A stretch of DNA of 64,000 nt from Saccoglossus kowalevskii. Its lineage: Eukaryota; Hemichordata; Enteropneusta; Harrimaniidae. The position numbers were made by a program, and so were the translations under genes. Below the pieces are notes generated by a model that was not told the origin of the DNA, ran no database searches, and worked only from the letters and a program-made list of their open reading frames with translations. The number at the start of each line of letters is the position of its first letter. The first letter of the stretch is position 1. Below are positions 1 to 11,680 of the stretch, one piece after another. The stretch spans positions 171,677 to 235,676 of the forward strand of contig NW_003109983.1 in NCBI RefSeq assembly GCF_000003605.2. The letters run 5' to 3'.

Positions 1-1150
1 TGATATCTGCTGGTACTATCTGTACCTTTATTATGTATTCCTTCATTACGTCTTGCATAACTGCACTACCGACCACTCAATCAGCGAACTGTATATGAAA
101 GACATACAGATTGATAAAGAACACGACAATATATTCCCAGATGAGTCATATTTACTGCTTAACTTTGGGGCAGTCGTGAACATTCATTTTTCCTTGCTTG
201 GTTGGTTACATGAAAGCTCTTTTTGCATCATTGCTGCTGTCAACATTTCACTTTTCACCCACACTAATAATGTTTGTTTTATGATGAAATACAAAACCAT
301 GGATGACTGAACGCAAGTTGTATAGAACACAACACAAAGGACTGACATGAATGACAAAAATAATAACAATGATAATGGGCGTCGCCACAGTTCATCTCTG
401 TTAGTCCCCTCTCAGACATTGTCTATAATTGGACTGTCATGTTTAGATGCGTACGTCTGTTTGATCATGTATCTGAGGTCATTTTAGGCACGTGCGTAGA
501 CATTATTGTTGTATTTGTCAAAAAACATAATCGTCAACATCTCAGCTAGCTTTTATTCCATCCTGACCTTCCATCCCATTTGGTAGATTACGGACGGACG
601 CATATTAAATTTGATTTGCGATTGGTCTCTAAACGAGTTATTGGGAAACATTGAACTTTTTAAGTGCTGTTACTCATTTTTCGTGGCCGATTTTCATACA
701 AAGCAAATTATAGTGGTTTATTTTGATTTTTAATTTATATAATTTTCCCTGTTGCTTTTCTCAAATATGCAATAAACAATTATATGTATATTCGAACACA
801 AAACAGCTCCAAATAAACAACACAATCAATCCATGTCACTGAATTGCAAAAAGCTTGCTGAGTTCATGTTGGCTAGTAAGGTTACAAAGTGCTTAATGTT
901 CACAATACTTGACAGTGTGGTACATGACAAATAAGTACCCTGACGATTCTAGTAATTTACGCAATGTATAAATGAATGTTACCGAAATGTACACAATGCT
1001 TCTTCAATTGGCATTCAAGCTATTTCAAGCTAGCATAATTAAAAAAAAAAAACTTAATAATCGGCACTATTGTGTACATGTCATCATATGACATCTCTCT
1101 GGGAGAATATATTACCGAAATACTTTTTTTTTTCTTTTTTTTCTTTGAAG
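1..1150. other. no gene recognised; probably intron of the ion-channel gene
   Basis: AT-rich sequence with no reading frame I can assign. It ends in a T-rich tract and an AG acceptor at 1149-1150, so it is most simply the intron before the first visible exon of the ligand-gated channel. I looked here for the exons that should carry the signal peptide and ligand-binding loop D and did not find them; they are either short and divergent or left of the window. Confidence 0.5.
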
Positions 1151-1371
1151 GAATACTCTGTGGCTATTTATTTGAAAATGCGCTGGCATGACGAGAGATT
1201 GCGTCATAATGGCACGGAACCTATAACCCTCAATTCGCCCGAGTTTATAGATGTTGTATGGAGACCAGATGTCTACTTTGATAATGAAAAGAAAGGGGAA
1301 TATCATAAAGTGACAACTGATAATAGGGCATTAGAGCTGGGTAGCGAAGGCGACATCACATATGGACTCAG
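1151..1371 (+). CDS. channel exon a: ligand-binding domain, loop A region
   Basis: Begins after a pyrimidine-rich tract and AG at 1149-1150 and ends at a GTGAGG donor. It encodes 73 codons plus two bases: [19 protein letters not shown] and a tail ending DITYGLR, where the final Arg is completed by the next exon. These correspond to the conserved W-D-RL, loop A WxPDxxFxN and the strand before the Cys-loop in the GlyR/GABA family. The 221-nt length fits the conserved exon of this family. Confidence 0.92.
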
Positions 1372-3559
1372 GTGAGGCAGCAGTTATAATCACACCCTTA
1401 TGTGTCACGTTCGTGTTTTATTATGCCCGTTTCAATATAACGAGTCATAATATGTGTTTTATATAAGGTTCTTAATATACAAATAACCGGGGATCCTAAT
1501 GCACGTTGACAGCTTAGTAATACTGCCTGAACACTGAACACAAATCGCCAATTCACGACCACATCTAACGCCTCAACTGAGAATCTGTATATAATATAAC
1601 TATGACAGATGTTCAATACAATACAATACTATTGCTGTTGATAGAAATTGTTTTCAAGCCACTTATCCCAAGGCAATTGACCGAAGGATAACGTTGTTTG
1701 GAAGGCCCATGGGCATGCGTATACCTGTACCTGTAAAAGGTCAGTCGATATGTGTCTTATAGCGCAGCATGTACACTTTGTATTGAATGGACAAGATTGT
1801 AGATCGAGCAATATAGCAACAAAACAGTTCGTTGCCATAATGCATAGCAACCGTGATTACATTCATGGTGCTTTGAGAACTTTTGGTGTAAGGCTGTGGC
1901 AGCACTTGTAGATTGACTCTTGACATTACTCTGACGCGGATAACATTTTATGTTCCGCTTGTTTATAAACGTTACCCATGTACTCGTTGCGCTAATCTCC
2001 AAACCAAAGTGACATCGTTATGACAACAGTTGGAAGCTAATACTGTTTGTTCTTGTTTAACAGGTATTACCGGTATATGTTGTGTTTTATTATACTTAAT
2101 TGTTTATAACGCTGCAATACGATGTAAAGAAATATGTATAATAAATATAAATATTTATATACATAATGATAAATATTATCATACATATTACACATTACAC
2201 TGGGTATCTGAACCTACCTTATTAGGAGATTTTAAATGTGGAATAATCCGTCCCACTGCATTTTATTTGATGTGGTTGCCTTGGAAGTTTACTAACACTT
2301 CAAACTGTGTACTTTCCGACGTGAATAAACGTTGTTCTTACATTTGAAAAAATGCATTTAAACCTAATAAATATATTCATCATAGTATGGCGAATGTGTG
2401 TATGTTTTTGTACACATACAAACACTAGGCAGACTAGCCCTGATCATGAAGCATACAGTTTGCATGTATTTAGAGTGTTTAGGTCAATGTATTTACCTAA
2501 TAGATTCTATAAACCTAATGATTCTTGAAGGAATTAAAACACATTAATTATTTCAATATCCCAGGTGTATATTTCATTGGAGTCGAAATAACAATTTAAT
2601 TTCATACTGTTATTATAGACCAGTATACATTTGGCATTGACAGAATCGAATGAAATAACGCTGATGTTAATTTACTCTCTGTCATTGAAATTACTTAGGC
2701 TCAGCTTGACGCTTTCCTGTCAGATGAGACTTCAGGCGTTTCCGATGGACAGCCACAGATGCAACATGATGATGCTCAGTTGTGAGTACTCTGTTCTTGT
2801 TTTAAGTTAGTGGTTTGTATGTATGTTTTATTTTGCGCCTTACACAAAACGAAACACATAGTCGGCTTTCCATGCCACAAGCTAACTAAGCAGCTTGTCT
2901 GTCACTGTAAAACGTAATCCCACGACCGTGTATAAGACTCAATATTTCGCTCGATAATATTTCACTAGAGATGCTTGCTATGCTTATATGCCCCATAAAA
3001 CAGATATTTGACCATTATAATATCCCAGTTTAAGTCAAATTCAATCTGAGCACGTTGACACAAGATACATGGTGAAATAGAAGACCACTGAAAGTTATAT
3101 AAAATTAAAAGTCATTTTCACGGTTAGTTAGTTTTTGACCTTAACGTAAAAATGTGTTTTATTTACCATTTTTCACACTGTCTACCGAAGACGAATATGC
3201 TGAAGCGTACCGTACCGTACAAGATAACAATCGCGAAGTGGTGACAGTTTGGGAATTTGCAAACTGAAAATTAAATACTCTGTTTATTATAATAGTAGTG
3301 TATCCTTGGTTACCAACTAATATACGATGTTGTATGATAGCATAAATCATGGAGACAAATTAGTTATATCACATGATGTAACGGTGCTCACATTATTTTA
3401 TATCAACATGTCAAATAAAATATGTATATGATTCGCATGTACCCCTAATTTATGCAAACACTGGGTAATAACAGTCAGTATGAGTAACATGTCCGCTCAA
3501 TCCATTAGACATATCGAGTTCTTTTATTTTGTCCGTATTCCGGTCAATGATCGACGATT

Positions 3560-3595
<36 letters not shown>

Positions 3596-6500
3596 TGTAA
3601 CTGAAATCCATTATTATTGTTCAATAGATGCTTACGATGCAAACAATCTCATTCTGCAGTGGAGAGATTTTAATCCGGTAGCATTATTTCCCGATAATCA
3701 AATGCCACAGTTCACGCTCACGAAATATGATTATACGGAATCAATAAGGACTTATAAGCATAGTAAGTATACGTCTGCATTTTATTGAATTTTCCCCAGC
3801 TGTACAACAAAATGTTTTCATCAAGTGCACATGCGCACCATGAGACGTATTACCTACGCAGATTACAGTGCTAGAATTAATTGATACTAATCAATTGATA
3901 TAGAAAATAGGTATCGCTGTATTATGTTATTTGGCATTAGGTAATTAATATTATTTTACTGATTTTCCATAATTAAAAACGTCCTTTACGACCTAGAACC
4001 AAATGCATGTGTAGGATACTAGAACAGACGCGATATAAACAATGCAATATTGTTGACGTTTATGCCAGGGTTGTTGCCTAGCATTAAATAGGATTTCCGT
4101 GATTTATTCTATGTGGATGTACGTTTTGTCTATTGCTTACAAAATCCTGATTGACGAATATATTCATCGAACTTCTATTCGCACAAAATCATTGGTTACT
4201 GATTATTAACTGCAGTGGTGCGCGTAGCCTGACGAGGTAGCGTGAGTTGTGCCCTCCGCGTGCTCCAAACCCAACACAAGCCTGAGAGAAGGATGTAGTT
4301 TTTCACTTTCCCCGACGATTTTTTGTCGGTTCCAATCAAATTGCAGGAACATCTAATAGAGACAGCCACCACAGAGTGTATTTGTTTGTTGAAATAATGT
4401 GTGATATGGTGCTGGCAAATTTGCGTCCAATGTGTATTATCTTGTTGAAAACAGTCTGTTATTTCAGCCGACGATGCAAACAAAGCTTTGATTGATGGGG
4501 TTACTATGACCACCAAAATGTACATTCATTGAACTCATTGCAAGAAGGCGTGAACTTTACGAATTCGTAGTATCGATCTTGCCGCCGAGATATACACTAT
4601 CTGTCAGGCGCTACTGAGGTCTGATGCCGCTCGGCCGGTGAGGGCCTACTCACGCCTACATGTCAGGCTTTGGTACGAGCAGTATACCATTTCTTAGAAA
4701 TAAGAATAAAATAATGTTCAGTCCAGTCAGTTTCCGATACGCATTTGCTTTGACGTCACTGTAACTCTCGTGATCTTTGAAGATTTACAAGATTTAGAAT
4801 ACGTAACAAGCATATAATGACGGTGAAATATAAAACAAAATATTATGTGCCTTGATGCTAAATTTAGATTAACAACATATATACTGTTGGTAAATTGTTT
4901 GATTGATGAATTCTCATAATTAATAGTAGGTACAATATAATGAAAGTGTGAACTTGTCCTGCTAACGTGTTTTTCCAAACAAATCCGTAAGCAAATTTTG
5001 TTCATTAATATCCCGAACTTGCATCGGTAGGTAGCAAAAACTGACTCGATTGTTTCAAAATCAGATGAAACCCCAATTTGAATAAATATACCTCATTGCT
5101 TTGTCAGCGCAACAATCGTTCATGAAAAGTATTAATGCAACTGTTTGCGTGGTATATATTTCAAACATAGAGAAATGTAACAAGTTATATTTGTCATTAA
5201 GTCTTTTATGTGTGTGTAATTTTTATCTCAACAACCTTTGAATGCAAGGGGGATGATTTATGTGTATCGGGGTAGTCGGTGGGTTGAAGATATGTATAAG
5301 AATTTCACAGATATGTGAATTTAGTCAATGAATTTAGTTTTTAAAATTTGGAGCTCAACTGGTATCCGTGCATAGAATGTATGTCGATTTATATATCCAA
5401 ATTCAACGTTAAGTGTGCCATTATCTCTTCTACTCACTACAGTGCCGAACAAGTCTTGTCTCGAAGTAGTGTTTTACCTTGAACGGGAAATGGGATACTA
5501 CATACTGACCAACTACATTCCGAGTGCTTTGTTAGTAATATTATCATGGGTGTCGTTTTGGTTACATCTCGATGCTACGGCAGCGAGGGTCGCTCTTGGA
5601 ATTACTACAGTACTCACAACAGCAACACAGTTATCCATTGCTCGGGAATCGTTACCCGAAGTGTCGTACCCAACGGTAAGAGGCATTGGTCAATATGACT
5701 GACCACGTTGAGAATGATAATTTTAAGGCTGCAGAAAAATGTTTTGATTTAGTTTGATGTGGCTAAAATGAACGAGACTTGATGATGTGCTTCAGTTGTT
5801 ATAGATGCATTTGGAGTAAACCTAATCACGTTACCAATCCAAATCATTGCGGTTATTATGTTCCATGAGAGCACCTGTGTCTGATACAAATTGTGCATTC
5901 TAATAAGTTCAATTTTTGACTTTTATAAGTGTCAATCGGCGAAAATGACTACTGTGATGAATACGTCATCGATATATTGTTCACTGGATTGCAAATAACA
6001 AGTCCAAAAGCTAAAAACATGTATATTACTTACACAGTGCCATAGGTGATATGATCTTTACAATGTATGTTTTTTTGTTCGTTAAAAAGGCGGAGCTTAT
6101 ATATATATACTCAATACTGAAACGTTAGATATATGTTGATTCATTGTATTGATTTGAGTTCTGTGCAGAAACAAGCTTAGTAGATGTTACTTTCGGGAAG
6201 GACGCAAAGATAGTGATCCACTCATAGGTCAAACGTCACAATAAGACATACAAACAAAACATTTCATTAATTGCAATTAAAAATTAAAAGATACACTAAT
6301 TGTCCTATTATGTATGTGATTCAGTATTTTGAATGCAATCGGGTGTCTCCGATTGAACGATCATTACTCGATTCTGCTCTCGGCTCACGTAACATATAGA
6401 CATACTACTAACAAGATAATATACTCACAGCGGTCACTTATCGGTTGTATTGTGATCACGTGGCAGGAATTCGCTGGAATAGTCTATTTGATTTACACGG

Positions 6501-7814
6501 TGTTCTGCATAGACGCGTGGAGAATTTTCTTAGGCGATGGTTAAATGCTTGCTTTCATATTATTTTCAAGAATGGCATGCTGACCTTTTAAACATGTTAT
6601 CCCAGACTCACGGTATTCCAAGTTAATAGTGTTTGTTGTTGTTTGCTATGGTATATGCCTTTGCAAATATATATCCATTTGTAGATTATTAGTTTTGTCA
6701 TACGTGTCCAACATAATATCCGATGCATTTATATTAACATTATTAAATTAACATGTATATATTTTTTTCAAATGCACTATCGTTTCAACTTGTAGGCAAT
6801 CGACGTATGGATGACGTCTTGTATGTTCTTTGTCTTTGGTGCTATGATAGAGTTCGCTATTGTCAACTATTTGTATATGTATCGCAAGTCCAAGATAAAT
6901 GAGCACGTATCCGGAATTGAACCACAGGTACAGGGAAATTATAGACCACATTTTGTAAGTTTTCACTCTCTTTAGTGATATGTTATGCATGATTCAGCAT
7001 GAAATTTCTCTTTTTATTAATGTTAGAATTTCTTTTGCACCGTAACTTCATAGAGTGTTCCGATTAGTATCATAATTATGGTATACACACGTAACATGCT
7101 CAGACATCGTAACGTATGTAGTAGCAGGTGTCCCATGATTCTTCTCATCTTTATATATTTACTGTATGTGTTTTTTTTACCAAATCATTGTTATTCGTTA
7201 GAATTCAAAGCCTTGGAGTAATTGAATTTTTCTGTTCACTGCGAGATCCCGCGTTATGTGTGAAATCAAACACAAAAACAGGACAAACAAAAATCTAAGC
7301 GTTGCAGTGACGTCAAAACATCGCGTGAGATTCAGTAAACGCGAAAATATTTTGGGGGATATTTTCACGCCTAATAATGTGATACACACATTTGATGGTG
7401 GCCATATTTGATGAAGTTATGGTATTTCAACGCAATAAAAAGGGATATCAAAATTCAAATCGTTCAATTTTTGTGGCAGGCGTTAGGTCCGCGCCTTTCG
7501 CGCAATACGCGAGATCTCGCAGTGATCGGAAAATCACCTAATTCCGTCTGTATGTGATTTCATCACAGGAATTAACCCAAAAGACGAACTTTGGAAACAA
7601 CGCGGATGGTCTCAATGACGGAAATTTTACAACTCACGTCCCGGTCAAAGACGTGGACTCAACACGACCGTTCATCGAGAAACCGGCGGTTCAAACGTGT
7701 TCATACGCTAGGATGGCCAAGAAAGTTGACCGTTTGGCTCGATTACTCTTTCCACTCCTGTATGGCGTCTTCAACGTAATATACTGGTGTCACTATAAAC
7801 AAATATTCAGATAG
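1151..7814 (+). CDS. Cys-loop ligand-gated ion channel, glycine/GABA-A-receptor type, 3' six exons (5' partial)
   Basis: Subunit of a pentameric neurotransmitter-gated channel of the plasma membrane, expected to conduct chloride. Exons 1151-1371, 2699-2781, 3628-3762, 5443-5675, 6796-6954 and 7569-7814 join without a frame break into 358 codons plus stop (1077 nt). Seen in order: loop A region with WRPDVYF, a Cys-loop with exactly 13 residues between the cysteines (FPMD inside), a YIPS-containing M1, an M2 with [13 protein letters not shown], a GlyR-like LPEVSY M2-M3 link, M3, a short cytoplasmic loop of about 65 residues and M4. The 221 and 83 nt exons match the lengths I recall for vertebrate GABA-A/GlyR genes. 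M2 has Ala-Ala-Arg as in GABA-A beta subunits, while M1 and the M2-M3 link look more like GlyR. The loop-B acidic residue and one loop-C cysteine are missing, so the ligand cannot be named. The family call is firm; the subtype is not. Confidence 0.93.
2699..2781 (+). CDS. channel exon b: Cys-loop
   Basis: 83-nt exon with acceptor AG at 2697-2698 and donor GTGAGT at 2782. It carries the whole signature loop, Cys-13 residues-Cys, with FPMD between. The 83-nt length is the hallmark size of this exon in vertebrate GABA-A and glycine receptor genes. The residue before SYAY (loop B, continued in the next exon) is Leu, where GlyR and GABA-A beta have Glu. Confidence 0.93.
3561..3592 (+). repeat. poly-T run of 32 bases upstream of a splice acceptor
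   Basis: An uninterrupted run of 32 T ends 35 bp before the acceptor of channel exon c. It may act as an oversized polypyrimidine tract, or be the poly-A tail of an old retroposed insertion on the other strand. No target duplication was seen. Length may vary between individuals and be error-prone in sequencing. Confidence 0.9.
3628..3762 (+). CDS. channel exon c: loop B and start of loop C
   Basis: 135-nt exon; AG acceptor at 3626-3627, donor GTAAGT at 3763. It reads [12 protein letters not shown], corresponding to the loop-B aromatic cluster, then MPQFTL and ends at TYKH in loop C. GlyR has Cys-Thr-Lys-His here (first cysteine of its second disulphide); this protein has Thr-Tyr-Lys-His. One codon shorter than the usual 138-nt exon. 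Confidence 0.92.
5443..5675 (+). CDS. channel exon d: end of loop C, M1, M2
   Basis: 233-nt exon after a pyrimidine-rich acceptor, ending in phase 0 at GTAAGA. It holds the second loop-C cysteine (KSCLEV), the pre-M1 motif LEREMGYY, M1 with YIPS and ILSWVSFW, and M2 [16 protein letters not shown], followed by RESLPEVSY. Ala at -2' and -1' plus Arg at 0' is the anion-channel pattern seen in GABA-A beta subunits. The exon boundary before AIDVW is the same as in GlyR genes. Confidence 0.94.
6796..6954 (+). CDS. channel exon e: M3 and start of cytoplasmic loop
   Basis: 159 nt, phase 0 on both sides. Starts AIDVWM and continues through M3 ([15 protein letters not shown]) into a basic stretch (YRKSK) and the start of the M3-M4 loop. 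Donor GTAAGT at 6955. An alternative upstream GTACAG at about 6928 exists, but it is a poorer match and was not used. Confidence 0.9.
7215..7545. mobile_element. inverted-repeat (MITE-like) element in the last intron of the channel gene
   Basis: Imperfect terminal inverted repeats of about 40 bp lie at 7215-7254 and 7507-7545; both contain TCACTGCGAGATC followed by CGCG. The 330-bp interior has no reading frame, as expected of a non-autonomous DNA element. No clear target-site duplication was seen, so the exact ends are uncertain. The right end lies only 23 bp before the last channel exon, so the branch-point region of this intron must fall within or right beside the element. Confidence 0.7.
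7569..7814 (+). CDS. channel exon f: cytoplasmic loop, M4, stop
   Basis: Terminal exon with AG acceptor (TTCATCACAG) and TAG stop at 7812-7814. The first two thirds encode a polar M3-M4 loop, followed by [16 protein letters not shown], the conserved M4 entry of the GlyR/GABA family, and a short extracellular C-terminus ending YKQIFR. In frame with exon e. Confidence 0.92.
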   Translation, partial: ELTQKTNFGNNADGLNDGNFTTHVPVKDVDSTRPFIEKPAVQTCSYARMAKKVDRLARLLFPLLYGVFNVIYWCHYKQIFR

Positions 7815-8130
7815 AACAAAACACATAATATCTAAACGATAACCATTTTTCCTATGGATTCATTTTCTCACTTCACATCATTTTACGCACCATACTATAA
7901 TTAAAGCATACGGTGTAAAGGTGTACAAACAACAGCCGGCGCAGCACGTAATTTGAGAAGGTGAAGTTTTTATGAATATTACATCATTCCCGTGAGCGCA
8001 GCTGTAGGCGTATGAATGCCGTTTAATTTCACTAAGAAGTGACATGCGCTGACACAGAATCAGCCTATGAAAATAACCTCGTTGGATATATGTAGTTAGT
8101 TCCCATGGTGATTGAATAATTACACCAGAC

Positions 8131-8136
8131 AATAAA
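8131..8136 (+). promoter_or_regulatory. possible poly(A) signal of the channel gene
   Basis: AATAAA lies 317 bp past the stop codon and is the first canonical hexamer in the presumptive 3' UTR. In such AT-rich DNA the hexamer occurs often by chance. Confidence 0.4.
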
Positions 8137-8199
8137 AAAAATACGGTAAAAGTAGAACAGCTGTTTAAGATAGTTCTTCTCTCAGTACGCATTTTTATA

Positions 8200-10399
8200 A
8201 TAGCAAACGGTAGTTCATGTATACTTATTTACTCAATAGATGTACATTTTCTAAAATTACTGCGGTACACTTTTTTCACTAGTAATGGAATAATTCATTC
8301 ATTCAATTGTGTGAACGTTGGCAACAAATAATAATAACCCGCATTTCGATTCAAATCAGAACCTTTCTTTGCGGTCTACATACTTCCGAGTTTTCACTAA
8401 TGGTATGACATTCGCATATGTTTTTTACTCTCTATATTCCACGAAAAATGTTTGTCAGGGAAAGAAGTAGATTATAAACGACGTCCACTGCCCAAACGTT
8501 GTATTTTCTTTTGATCACAGTACTATAATCTAATGTATTGTATTTCTTTCATAGTTTTCATTTGATAATGCGTTGTCGGGTTGGCCAGCATTATTATGAC
8601 AGTACCACACAAAATAGCAGTTCTTGTAATGTCGAATGATAAAATACTCCGCTTCTAAATTTAAAGACAACTTTGTTGTTGCAGGTTTTGTATCATCAAA
8701 ACAAATACACACTATTGCAAAACCGGCACACATCACGCTTTGCGAACTTCTGTTTCACTGCTCTGAGATATATCACCCTTGATTCATCGTCTTTTTGTAG
8801 TATATACCTCATTTCTTTATCATCGGACAACACTTCGAACTCGAGGTCGATACTGAACTTGAAAATCAAATGTATTGCTCTTATGGGCCTCGTCTTTTGA
8901 CGACGAATCCCTTCTGTGACGTAAATGCTAAAGAGACACTGTTCGATATTTTTGTCCGTCAAAAAAAATGCCGAGTTTAGAAAGATTGGCTATAATTAAA
9001 TGATACACAACTACACAATTAAACAGAATTGTCTATATCAGCATTGTTTATTTCATCTATGTAATTTTGACGTCAGAGAGGAGATTCGACGCTGGAGGGC
9101 GCGGTTAATATCAATTGGGTATTGCACAGGTGGACATGTGAGAAGGAAGCATTTATATCGAATATACTGATTATTGTATTTCATTTTCTCTTTTTAAGTT
9201 TTGCTGAAACGTTCATTACTAGAATTAATACAGTCTGAAGATGAAAAATAAATTTTAATTTGTAAATCTCTGTGCTCATTTATCTAATTTAAAAACAAGT
9301 ATGTCTCAATTAAACTGATTTAATTTGGTAGATTTCTTTTCATTTTTTTGGGCTAAGCTATAATGTCGGTGGCTTACGAGTACAATTATACGCACGTGTT
9401 TAAAGATTAAGACGATTTTAATAGCATAAGACATCAGTAAAACAATCGTGATTAGTAGTTAAAATTATGGTTATTATGGTTGTGGTCTTTATTATATTTT
9501 ATTACATTTGTGGTTAGGGGTTATTTCATTTATGGTTGATATTACACAAATGTTCCACTCAGAGACAGTTGTTAACCTCGCTCGGCTTCGTCACGGTTGA
9601 CAATGGGCTATTCCGGTCGCTACAACTGTATGTCCACCTCTGATGAGGTCACCATTTGTATTACTATACCGAATAAATCAGAAATTGTCACACTGGTCAC
9701 AAATTCAAGGTCACACTGATAGAGCTGAATGCATGTATGGTCACAAATATACTAGTTGAAACTTAAAGAGTTCAAAAGCAGTAATTAAATTGTATTGAGT
9801 TTTATTATGAATGCTTTTTACATTCATGGTTATTTTGATAAACCTAATTTCAAAGGGCTTCACTCCGACGAAGAATTTATTTTTACAAACACATCAGGCG
9901 CCATTCTGTGCGCATGCAGCTACACTGCGTTCCAGTTCGCATCAGATCACTGAAACGGACTGCACACGAAGCTGCACACTGCTTGAGTATAGGTTCAGGT
10001 CGAAACCATTCTCTTTCAATAAATACATTGTACATAATATGTCGATTTACTGTCAAAACATACAAAATACTAACAAAACGGTACCATCACAAGGCAAACC
10101 CACGCGTATCTGACCGTGTCGGCGAAACGTACGGCAAGCGCAATTAAAAATCACACGATATCGCTACAGAATCCTAGTTTTCTCCCCGATAAGATAGTCA
10201 AATAGTGAACGCAAACTAATCAGTTCATGATTGTTGCCGCGTATCGTGTACCACTTACGAGTTATTGGCGTGAATCAGGTAAATTCAATAGGAAGGAACC
10301 CGGATCATGATGGAGTTAGACATACAAATACGACAGCAGGTCGACACACGAATATGTCTACCTGTAATGAGCGAATCTGATTGGCTGTCATGGTCATGA
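8200..10399. other. intergenic, no gene recognised
   Basis: AT-rich spacer. Open frames of 60-100 codons occur on both strands (for example - strand 8962-8696), but none resembles a known family. A short stem (GTTGTTAACC near 9570 with CGGTTGACAAT near 9594) is the only structure noted. Confidence 0.5.
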
Positions 10400-10775
10400 T
10401 GTATAATAATATGAGGTTATTATGATAATGGACGAAGACAGTAGAGCTGAAGTATCGACCGACGCGCAGCGATGTACTGTCTGAGTGCATACTTTGAGGT
10501 ATTCTCGTAATGACCTTATTGTTATACAGCTTTTCCTTCCAATGATACATCATTGGAATGTCGAAATCAATAAAGTTTAGAACAGAATCAGCGAACTTCT
10601 TTGTGTGGAATCCGGTCAAACCCCGATTGCAGCCATGTTTGTTTTTTATTATTCGAGAACGTTTATGCGCGTAATCGTTCCATATTTGGAATTCACATTT
10701 CCTTATATGGTAGGATGAAAATACCTTGTAAAAATTACGTCGCGCTGTAATTTATGGCGTTACGATGACAGATGT
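10400..10775 (+). repeat. hairpin-headed dispersed repeat, copy 1
   Basis: About 375 bp homologous by eye to 32385-32785 and to 60890-60591 on the other strand. It opens with a long imperfect inverted repeat (TATAATAATATGAGG paired with a TAATGACCTTATTGTTATA arm near 10510-10530) whose loop carries AGTATCGACCGACG. A block follows, beginning at CAGAATCAGCGAACTTC, that is conserved in the other copies. The stem is more decayed than in copy 2. Class unknown; no transposase or RNA polymerase III promoter recognised. Confidence 0.75.
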
Positions 10776-11398
10776 ATAATAATATATTTGATTACATTTG
10801 TTGTTAGAGGTTATTATTAGATCTGTTTCTTTGTTACAAGAACAGATTTGAGATGTAGTAGAGTTTTTTACCACTTGTTTATCAAAATGATTTTTAACAC
10901 ATATGTGTATATCTAATAACTATATGATAATTATGTCAATAATGTCATGATGACTAAATTAACATATTTGCATGTATTTTAAATAATTAGTAAATCGTAC
11001 TTTTCAGTATAAAATAATTTTAGAACATCTTTAGATGCTTAACAATCAACTACATTTTACTTGATGTCGAATTATTGGCCGCAGACGATAGCATTTAATG
11101 ACAATTAAAAAAAACAATGCAGCAACACCACTATACATTGATACTGATATGCAAATTAGTATATATATTTGTTTTAATTCTGACATCACAATGACAAATT
11201 AATTGAATATATAAAACTCGGCAGGCGCGGATTGTTTCCACTTTTTCATCGATTATGAATATGTTATATTATGAACAATAACCTCGTCAGTATTTTTTGT
11301 TGAATTCGACCATTCTAAAGATTTCACTCTCTGAATGCAAAAATAAACAACATATTATTTTGTAAATGCAAAAACAATAATGTATAACCTAGATGTTA

Positions 11399-11680
11399 AC
11401 TTTGAATGTGACCAGTTAAGAATGTAAAAGATATATCACTATGAAACAGCATTTTTTTATACAAAGACATTGGAATGATATATGTCTATGCACGACCGAG
11501 ATCAATTTTGGGGATACTGTTTGGTATTATTGTGCCTTAACATAGTTAGTCCACCATCTTGAATTGGTCCGTCAAATGAGAACTATATATATAAGTTTGA
11601 ATGCGACCAGTCGGACATATGACTCGGGAACAGCATTTGTTGAAACAAAAAGTATCGTATGACGGTGTAGGAAATTTGTC
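11399..11680 (+). repeat. diverged direct duplication, period about 196 bp
   Basis: TTTGAATGTGACCAGT at 11401 and TTTGAATGCGACCAGT at 11597 begin two segments that stay alignable through AACAGCATTT and ACAAA. Both halves are clearly diverged. No coding content. Confidence 0.55.

Noticed and set aside
5560-5600. Missing Pro at the -2' position of M2 as a sign of altered ion selectivity
   Set aside because: GABA-A beta subunits, which form chloride channels, also have Ala-Ala-Arg here; with no Glu at -1' there is no reason to predict cation selectivity.
8696-8962. 88-codon - strand frame with charged composition
   Set aside because: No recognised family, no splice context, and frames of this size are frequent by chance in the window.
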